The translations under genes were made by a program, and so were the position numbers. Below are positions 57,401 through 64,000 of a DNA stretch of 64,000 nt, piece by piece. Source of the DNA: Helianthus annuus (lineage: Eukaryota > Streptophyta > Magnoliopsida > Asterales > Asteraceae). The notes under the pieces were generated by a model. It ran no database searches. It saw nothing but the letters and a program-made list of their open reading frames with translations, and was not told where the DNA came from. The first letter of the stretch is position 1, and each line of letters begins with the position of its first letter. Where the stretch lies: contig NC_035436.2 of assembly GCF_002127325.2 (NCBI RefSeq), positions 30,653,558-30,717,557 of the forward strand, written 5' to 3'.

Positions 57401-57600
57401 GGTGCTTCTTCATAGCTTTGGCTTAAGGGTAGTTCTAAACATTCCCTTATTTTCTCCGGTGAGATTGTAATGAAGATATCTCCCCACACATGTGCTGTTA
57501 GCTCGATTTGATTTGAGACTTTGAGAGTTTTTACAACTTGTTGTATGAGTTTTTCTGGTACCTCTCTGGTCTTTATGAGAGCTTGAGCTATCGGGCATCT
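54488..57600 (-). pseudogene. Sirevirus env-like ORF (second frame), main part
   Basis: On the minus strand the frame runs from ..ALIKTREVPEKLIQQ.. (57590) through a helical domain (..AFWQVLMEILNKCLSSKIGG.., ..LPFPRFLSVIIFDAF..), an acidic stretch, and a strong coiled-coil (about 56230-55870, ..LILEEIRNQRSNIKVLSETI..). A Pro-rich segment (GPPPSRPKLLMGPPP, about 55590) and a basic C-terminal region (ending ..GDKYRSG) follow. Frameshifts near 57000 and 56600 and at least two stops between 55450 and 55650 break it. Downstream position relative to RNase H, a coiled coil and Pro-rich segments fit the env-like ORF of some Sireviruses. Its role is unknown. Confidence 0.65.
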
Positions 57601-57611
57601 TTATGGTCTCA

Positions 57612-58055
57612 CCCTAGAAGGGTGTGGTTCGTTTTGGTAAACGGGGCAAGCTGAATCCGCAATATGTTGGACCATTCGAAATTACCGAGAGGATCGGTAA
57701 GGTTGCTTATAGGTTGAACCTACCAAAAGAGCTGAGTGCGGTGCACAACGTCTTCCACGTGTCTAATCTGAAGAAATGTCTGTCAGATGAAACACTCATA
57801 ATTCCTTTCAAGGAACTCACTTTTGACGAACAGCTACACTTCATTGAGGAACCAATTGAGATCACGGATCGAGAGATCAAAACCCTCAAACGTAGCCAGA
57901 TACCTATTGTACGAGTTCGTTGGAACTCGCGTCGTGGCCAAGAGTTTACCTGGGAGCGGGAGGATCGGATGAAGCACAAATATCCCCAGTTGTTCCCTAA
58001 CGAAACTCCCAGCACTGAAGCTACAACCGAATTTCAGGACAAAATTCCAAACTAA
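57612..58055 (+). pseudogene. Chromodomain-type integrase C-terminus
   Basis: The sequence YVGPFEITERIGKVAYRLNL, FHVSNLKKCLSDET and VRWNSRRGQEFTWEREDRM is the counterpart of 40109-40495 on the opposite strand. The frame is open to a natural stop but has no start of its own. Confidence 0.85.
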
Positions 58056-58157
58056 CGGGGGGATGATGTGACACCCCATTGAAACGTTCTCACCTACACT
58101 AGCTTGACAGTGGCTGCCTTAACTTTCGGGATGAAAGTTCTTAAAACTTGGGGATAA

Positions 58158-60549
58158 TGTGACACTCTAGGTTTTCCCGAGTAACCCTCTTATATTAGCA
58201 GTGTGTATGAATTATTAAATGAAAGGTGTGAATTATCTTGATATGCTATGTGTTGATAACGTGTATGTAATAAATATATATATATATATGTGTGTATAAG
58301 AACTAGTGAACCGAGACCATGACTCGAGACCACTCGGTCTCGAGTGAACAGTAAGTAGTTGGGCCGCAAACCCTTTGAGCCCCACTCGAAACCCTTGTAG
58401 GGTGCACCACCCAAACCAAGTATAAAAACCCATCATCCACCTTTCCCTTACACTCTCACACATCATCCTACACACACTCTCTCTCCCTCACTAAAACCCT
58501 AAACCTCAACACTTCACCCCTCTCGGATCAAACCGGCAACCATAAGGGAGTGCTCGGATTGCTTATAATCTCATTTGGAAGCCCATTCATCGGTCCTTCA
58601 TACCCTCACACCTCGGAATCTAACCGGTTAATGTTTTATTGTGCACTAGGTGTTATATGTGCTTGATGAATGAGATACATGCTTAGTTTAGAGGTCTCTT
58701 TGCATGATTTTGTATGATGTAGTGAGTTAAAAATGGTTAAATGATGTAGATGCTTGATTTCTAGATAATGTTATGGTTAGAAAGAATAGAGTGATTTATT
58801 GATTATCATGCTAACTTGATATATGAATAAGTGGAAAAATGTATGAATTTGGTGCTATCATGTTCTCGGATGTGTGTGGATGATGATGATTGGTAATACA
58901 TTAAACTAGGTGTATTATGCTAGCATAAATCGGTTTAAATGAGCATGTTTGTTTCATCTTTGTTTAGGATGAAAACCCTAATGATGAACTAGGTGAATAT
59001 GTGTTGAATATGATATGAAGATTTGAATTGTGTGTTTTGATCCGTTTTGAATGAAGTTTAGACAAGAAAACATGTTTATGCATTTTGGTTGGATAGTACA
59101 TATTACCATGAAAACAAAATGCTATTGGAGAAGTACACTGTACAACCGTTTCAGGATCAGCAGATGTTGGAGTCGAGACCCTTGGTCTCGACTCGAGACC
59201 ATCAAAAAATGGCAACTCGAGACCAACCAGCACATCTTATGTACTCGAGACCTATGAGGTTGCAACTCGAGATCTCCTGATCTCGACTCGAGACTGAACT
59301 CGAGATCTCCAAGGCTGCCATTCATTTTTAAACACCACTCGAGAACGGAGCTTGCGACTCGAGACCAGCCCTCCACAACTCGAGACCTCTTGGTTGCGAC
59401 TCGAGACCGCATGATCTCGAGTCGAGACCACCTTGTCTTGACTGGGCTGCTTACTTTAGTTATTGGGCCACAACGTGATTTGTTTGGGCTGCCTGTTTAA
59501 TTGGACTATGTGTTACTTGTTACTGTTGACTGATCAAATAGTAGAGTGGGCCCAATAACTCAACATGTAACTGTATGCATGCTATGTGTTAGCTATGCGT
59601 AGAATATACGTGATCTTCCTGTACCCAAACCTGACCTATACTGATAACCATGTTAGGACGTGGTGACCAACGTACTTGACCAAGTAAATAGTCTGCCGAG
59701 CAACCCAAGGTGAGTTCACACACTAAAAGCATGCGTCCCAGGGAGGGACACGGACAAACTGACATCTTTGGGAAAAATACTTCCAAACTAATACTTCCGG
59801 GGGAAAATACGAATGGGTACTTTTAATTCACTAACTCCGGGGGAGATACGTTTGGATATTATTTATAAATCACAACTAGCAAAACTAAACGAAACTCTAT
59901 CACATTAAGTTCCTGCTTACAGTACCGATTAATCGCTGGGGGTGAACGGGTTATTAGTTGATAGCGCTATTAGGTTTGACAACCTCACACCGTGACCGGG
60001 GGGATCGGGCGTGAACTAGTAGACCTTGCATCTTGGTCAATAACGATAGACATTGACTCGGGGCACAACAACTTTACGTCAACAGTTTCGGTATCGACAG
60101 TTTAGTGAGCTTACAGATGGGGTAGCTCCCCATAACGTGATTATAAATGCTTTATCTAAACAACTTACGTTTTCGAAAACTAAAACTTGACACCTCGTGA
60201 AGTCGCCAACATTATGTTGATACCCTACGGCATGCTTTGCAGGTACCCAGTGACTCAGGAGCTTGCAGCTTGGGGATGTGTAGTGGTCGTCTAACCCTTG
60301 TGTTGGGTTCTATATAAACTTGAACTATGAACTTTGTTTTGAACTATTTTGTCTATGCTTCCGCTACATACCTAAACCACTATTTGAACCTAAAACTTTT
60401 GAACTCTGGTTATGATATTTGCTAACCCTGTGGTTGGTGAATGCTACTTATGTTATTGATTAAATTGCTCAGTATAATTGGTGGCTGGATCCTGGTCAGT
60501 CACGCCCCCAGGCGGTGGCACTCCGCATGTGGATTTTGGGGGTGTGACA
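58158..60549 (+). repeat. LTR of the truncated chromovirus, 2392 bp
   Basis: It begins TGTGACACTCTAGG after the purine-rich AACTTGGGGATAA and ends GGGGGTGTGACA. A TATA box (TATAAAAA) lies at 58421-58428. Clustered CTCGAG words occupy 58300-58350 and 59160-59430. Confidence 0.85.
59160..59435. repeat. Cluster of ACTCGAGACC words
   Basis: The palindrome CTCGAG occurs about ten or more times in 275 bases, mostly as ACTCGAGACC or ACTCGAGATC, at irregular spacings of 15-50 bases. A smaller group lies at 58305-58350. Confidence 0.85.
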
Positions 60550-60576
60550 GTTTCTTCGAGTCTGGCTTAAAGCCAT
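60550..60576 (-). pseudogene. Start of the second env-like ORF
   Basis: The minus strand ATG (60576-60574) opens MALSQTRRN. This frame would continue past the inserted chromovirus into the env-like ORF at 57600. The continuity is inferred from frame and position. Confidence 0.5.
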
Positions 60577-60903
60577 GTTTCCAAGTGTTCTTTTCTGTTG
60601 ATTAATCAAACTTCCCGGTTGTCAAGAAACTTTTCTGATGAAAAATTTGACTTTCTAATTTATTACCAGATTTTCTAGCGAGACATCAGAATTTCCGATG
60701 ATTCACTAGACTTACCAGATTTCTTTTATTTTACACCAGATTTTTTTTTTTGTTTTTATCAGATATGCTGTTTTGGTCCCCCTAGATCTATTGTCATGTT
60801 TGTGTGTGTGTGTGTGTGTTTTAAGTTAAAAAAAACTAAGTATATAAAGATAAGAAAATATCATTAAACACCAAAAAAAACAAACAAAACAAGCAAACAA
60901 CAA
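60577..60903. other. Spacer between the two env-like ORFs
   Basis: It has TCAGAAATTTC- and CCAGATTTTCTA-type words (60620-60760) and a GT run (60801-60820). No gene is seen. Confidence 0.6.
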
Positions 60904-61758
60904 CTACTCCTCCTCGAGCACGTTGTACATGCACTTCACATACAACCAGAGACAGGTTATCCGACCAGTGTGATTTGTTGATGGGACAAGGGTAGGATCA
61001 CTGATGTTCTCTTGTAGTGCCAGCTCGGCCCTTGGATACCACCTTCTTACTCCTCCGAAGTCTAGCTGTCTGGTAATCACCTTGGTCACGAATCGATGGT
61101 AGATCAGAAAAGGTTGACGGTCGTGTATGTTAGCTTCTAGGTCTCTCATGAGAAACTTAGAAAAGTTGTAAGGTTTTTCTTGTACAACTGCATGAATCAC
61201 TTCCATCATCCTGTATGACAGCTCGTTGAAGTGTCCAATCTTCTTAGAGAAGCAGACACTAAGCTGTGTTACCAGGTACTGGAAAGGTGGTATGAAACCA
61301 GATTTGCTTATCTGCCTTGACATGTTATATGTATGATAGCCCATGTCTTTGCTTATCTGCCTTGACATGTTATATGTATGATAGCCCATGTCTGTCAAGG
61401 TCTGTTGTACCATTTCCTTATCCAGAAAGGTGTTTTCTTGATCATCACCCAGCTGGAGGACATCTCTAAGAGTTTCCTCCTTTAGGGTGATTATTACCCC
61501 CATTACCTTGCTTTCTATCCACATGGAAGTGCCACTGAAGATGATTTCAGCATTCCACCAGAATTCTTGAAGAAGTTCTGGATAGATGGTGACATGTGTA
61601 GATACAGCAAAGCCCAAGAGACTCTGCATGATCATGTTGTACACATATTTGCAATCTTCCCATGCCGGTCCTTCCAGGTTAGACCTCAGTCTAAGGTTAT
61701 GATGTCAGTAAAGAGGTAGAGAGAAGCGTGTTTGTCTCATCATTTTTGGGTGAGCCAT
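60904..61758 (-). pseudogene. Sirevirus env-like ORF (first frame)
   Basis: The frame starts at the ATG at 61758 (MAHPKMMRQTRFSLPLY), meets a TGA at 61705-61707, and then stays open to 60904. The readable part (..LLGFAVSTHVTIYPELLQEFW.., ..TLRDVLQLGDD.., ..ELSYRMMEVIHAVVQEKPYNFSK.., ..FLIYHRFVTKVI..) resembles a protein commonly encoded after RNase H in plant copia elements, and the N-terminal domain of the second env-like frame. Residues DMGYHTYNMSRQISK occur twice in a row, from a 45-bp duplication. Confidence 0.65.
61303..61392. repeat. 45-bp perfect tandem duplication
   Basis: Units 61303-61347 and 61348-61392 are identical and keep the reading frame (15 residues repeated). It looks recent. 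Confidence 0.95.
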
Positions 61759-62399
61759 TTTAAAATAAGAAATTTCTGATGAGGAGCTTTTGATGAGAAG
61801 ATTGTTTGGTGTGAAGAAAGTCCTTTTCAGGATGTTAATATTTATAGATGAAAGTGATAGTTATGCCATAAATGTTATTAACAGCCAAAGGTTTTCATTT
61901 TCATTTCAATCTCTTCATTTAAGACGATATATTTGTTGCAGTGAGAATATGACAGTCTACTAAGCCCCATGTGTGAGTAAGCATTGACTAGCTAGGCGGC
62001 TACTTTCATAGCCCTTAATCATTTTTGCGCCTAAGTGTCTCTCAAACTTCTTATGAAAAAATGACGTTGCATGCATTGGTAGTGTAAGAAAAATTCAATT
62101 TTCTGCAAAAATTTTCTTGTGACGGTTGATTTTCTCTGCTGTGACATTGAATTTTATCTTAATGCATGTTACTTTTCCCCCTTTTTGTTTTTTTTATTTA
62201 AATAAACGAAAGAAAAAAAAATACAAAAACAGACTATTCACAGTTATGAATTTATACATATGTGAGATATGCATGAAGATGGAAATTTTTGATGATCAGT
62301 GATCATTCTGATGTTTCAACAAAGTTTCTGATGTTGTATCAGAATTTCTGATGATTTCATCAGATTTTCTGATACTTCTTCAGATTTTCTTAGAAATCA
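61759..62399. other. Non-coding spacer after RNase H
   Basis: No gene is seen. From about 62280 it has the ATCAGAATTTCTGATGA-type repeats that continue into the C-terminal codons of the RNase H frame. Confidence 0.6.
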
Positions 62400-62460
62400 T
62401 CACATTAATTGATGATTTATCAGATCTTCTGATATTCCATCAGATTGATGGATTTCTTTG
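62280..62460. repeat. Palindromic ATCAGA..TCTGAT repeats
   Basis: Words such as ATCAGAATTTCTGATGA, CATCAGATTTTCTGATA and ATCAGATCTTCTGATA follow one another about every 20-23 bases. Related words occur at 53985-54110 and 60610-60760 in the same element. Confidence 0.8.
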
Positions 62461-63206
62461 TTAGAAACCTGTTGAATTACTCTTTGATTATCAGAATTTT
62501 GATGTTCATCAATTTGGTTTTCAATTTGTGTCCTTTTGTTTTCTGAAAAATCTTCATCTTTTGTATTAACCATGCCAAGTTTGTTGATTAAAAAATTGTG
62601 TCTCTTTTCATCAATAGGTTTTGTAAAGATATCAGCAATTTGGTTTTCAGTTGGAACAAAATACATTTCTATGTTACCTTTCCCAACATGATCTTTTATG
62701 AAGTGATATCTGACATCTATGTGTTTGGTTCTTGAGTGATGAACTGGATTTTCTGTTATTGCAATTGCACTCTTTAAATCACATAGGATTGGTATTTTTG
62801 TCAAATTTACTCCATATTCTCTCAGCTGAGTTTGCATCCACAGCACTTGTGAACAGCAACTTGCTGCTGCTACATATTCTGATTCTGCTGTTGATGTTGC
62901 AACACAGTTTTGTTTCTTGCTTGCCCAACATACCAATTTTTCTCCCAAGATTTGACATGCACCAGATGTGCTTTTTCTGTCAATCTTGCACCCTGCATAA
63001 TCTGCATCTGTGTATGCAATTAGTTCAAGGTTTGTATCCTTAGGATACCAGAGACCAAGTTCTGATGTGCCTTTTAGATATTTGAAAACCCTTTTTACAG
63101 CTTTTAGGTGGGATTCTTTAGGATCACATTGATATCTGGCCAGAAAGCATGTTGCAAACATAATATCTGGTCTGCTTGCAGTTAAATATAGCAATGATCC
63201 TATCAT
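62400..63206 (-). pseudogene. Copia RNase H (Sirevirus pol, 3' part)
   Basis: The 268-codon frame begins MIGSLLYLTASRPDIMFATC and includes the RNase H markers YTDADYAGCKIDRKSTSG, WASKKQNCVATSTAESEYVAA and HIDVRYHFIKDHV, closing with NQIADIFTKPID. The C-terminal tail after LGMVNT is extended and rich in Asn/Gln/Asp. It is separated from the RT by a frame break between 63206 and 63415. Confidence 0.9.
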
Positions 63207-63414
63207 CCCCTATAGGTTTTAATATCTACACTTATTCCATCTTTATCAAAATCTAATGTGTTCCCTGTTGCCATAGGAGTTTTTTAAATTGAGCAATTCT
63301 CAAGTGAGTATTTTTGCAGAATTGATTTCACATACTTTGATTGACTCAAAAATATTCCATCAATTCTTTGTTTTACTTGTAAACCTAAGAAAAAGGTTAA
63401 CTCACCCATCATAC

Positions 63415-64000
63415 TCATTTCAAGTGGCTGGTCATTAACTTTTGAAACTTTTTACAGAAACTTTCATTTGTTGATCCAAATATAATGTCATCAACATATA
63501 TCTGGACTAACAAAGTGTGACCTTTGTGTGTTTTGAGGAAAAGTGTTGTGTCAATAGTACCTTTAGTAAACCCAGAATTGAGTAAGAAGTTTGAGAGTGT
63601 TTCATACCAGGCTCTAGGAGCTTGCTTCAAACCATACAAGGCTTTGTTTAATCTGTAAACATGATTTTGAAATTTTGGATCAACAAAGCCTTCTGGTTGC
63701 TGCACATAAACTTCTTCCTCAATTTTACCATTCAGGAATGCTGATTTTACATCCATTTGATAAACTTTGAAATCTTTGGATGCAGCATAAGCAAGAAAAA
63801 TTCTTACTGCTTCTAATCTAGCTACTGGTGCAAAAGTTTCATCATAATCAATAACTTCTTGTTGACAATAACCTTTGACCACTAACCTTGCCTTATTCCT
63901 GGTGATTATGCCATTTTCATCTGATTTATTCCTGAATACCCATTTTGATCCTATGACTGATTTGTCATTTGGCCTAGGCACCAGATCCCATACCTTGCTC
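63415..64000 (-). pseudogene. Copia reverse transcriptase, partial (runs off the window)
   Basis: The RT sequence includes [67 protein letters not shown] and the catalytic [10 protein letters not shown], which is intact. The frame has no start here: it continues past the right edge (..WDLVPRPND..). A frameshift near 63415 separates it from the thumb and RNase H. The order RT, RNase H, env-like frames, LTR shows a minus-strand element of Sirevirus type. Confidence 0.9.

Larger units (their letters stand above)
57600..60549 (+). mobile_element. 5'-truncated chromovirus (gypsy) with one LTR
   Basis: It starts abruptly inside the integrase linker (VSP, then a stop in place of the usual Trp, then KGVVRFGKRGKLNP). 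It runs through the chromodomain region and ends with a complete LTR at 58158-60549. There is no 5' LTR, no RT and no obvious target duplication, so a deletion or recombination removed the left part. It sits inside the env-like ORF, about nine codons after that ORF's start. Confidence 0.85.

Overview
The window is nuclear DNA of a flowering plant, most likely a eudicot and probably of the daisy family (Asteraceae). The family is inferred from the style of the LTRs and MITEs and from the protein fragments; it was not tested by search. Evidence for a plant: intron-containing gene fragments, a wall-associated-kinase (WAK) domain, 14-3-3 and NOP53 exons, Ty3/gypsy chromoviruses, a Sirevirus (Ty1/copia), a tRNA-derived SINE, MULEs and many hAT- and Harbinger-type MITEs. 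No rRNA, tRNA gene, CRISPR array or operon was seen.

Layout. 1-2.5 kb: end of a diverged LTR, then exon fragments of a 14-3-3 gene (in tandem) and of NOP53, ending at a possible Helitron 3' end. 2.5-7 kb: a 201-bp hAT MITE, a copia RNase H scrap and an old non-autonomous LTR element (4735-6641). 7.1-14.8 kb: a very young LTR retrotransposon without gag or pol (LARD-like), with nearly identical 2.2-kb LTRs. 15.3-17.3 kb: a non-autonomous MULE. 19.3-20.5 kb: a MULE with about 215-bp TIRs and 9-bp target duplications that carries an intact reading frame (Pack-MULE-like). 21.8-24.1 kb: the best candidate host gene, a three-exon glycine-rich protein gene. 24.2-29.9 kb: segmental duplications, nested MITEs, a WAK-type kinase cut by a Tourist-like MITE, and a second kinase scrap. 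30.1-31.6 kb: a foldback MULE. 31.6-32.2 kb and 52.1-52.3 kb: the two halves of a partial copy of the glycine-rich gene's 3' end, one carrying a SINE and separated by about 20 kb of nested LTR elements. 32.7-51.2 kb: a three-level nest, in which an outer solo LTR holds a second solo LTR with duplication TAATG, which holds a complete but dead 12.9-kb Tekay-type chromovirus with duplication TAGGT. 53.2-64 kb: a minus-strand Sirevirus running off the right edge. It has RT and RNase H, two related env-like reading frames, and a 5'-truncated gypsy element inserted near the start of the second frame.

The window is therefore mainly a record of nested transposition. Genes that could still be expressed are few: the glycine-rich gene (with a one-nucleotide splice-phase problem), the ORF inside the Pack-MULE, and perhaps the truncated kinase. 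Target-site duplications read directly from the sequence support the boundaries of most elements. Domain names rest on recognised motifs without database search.
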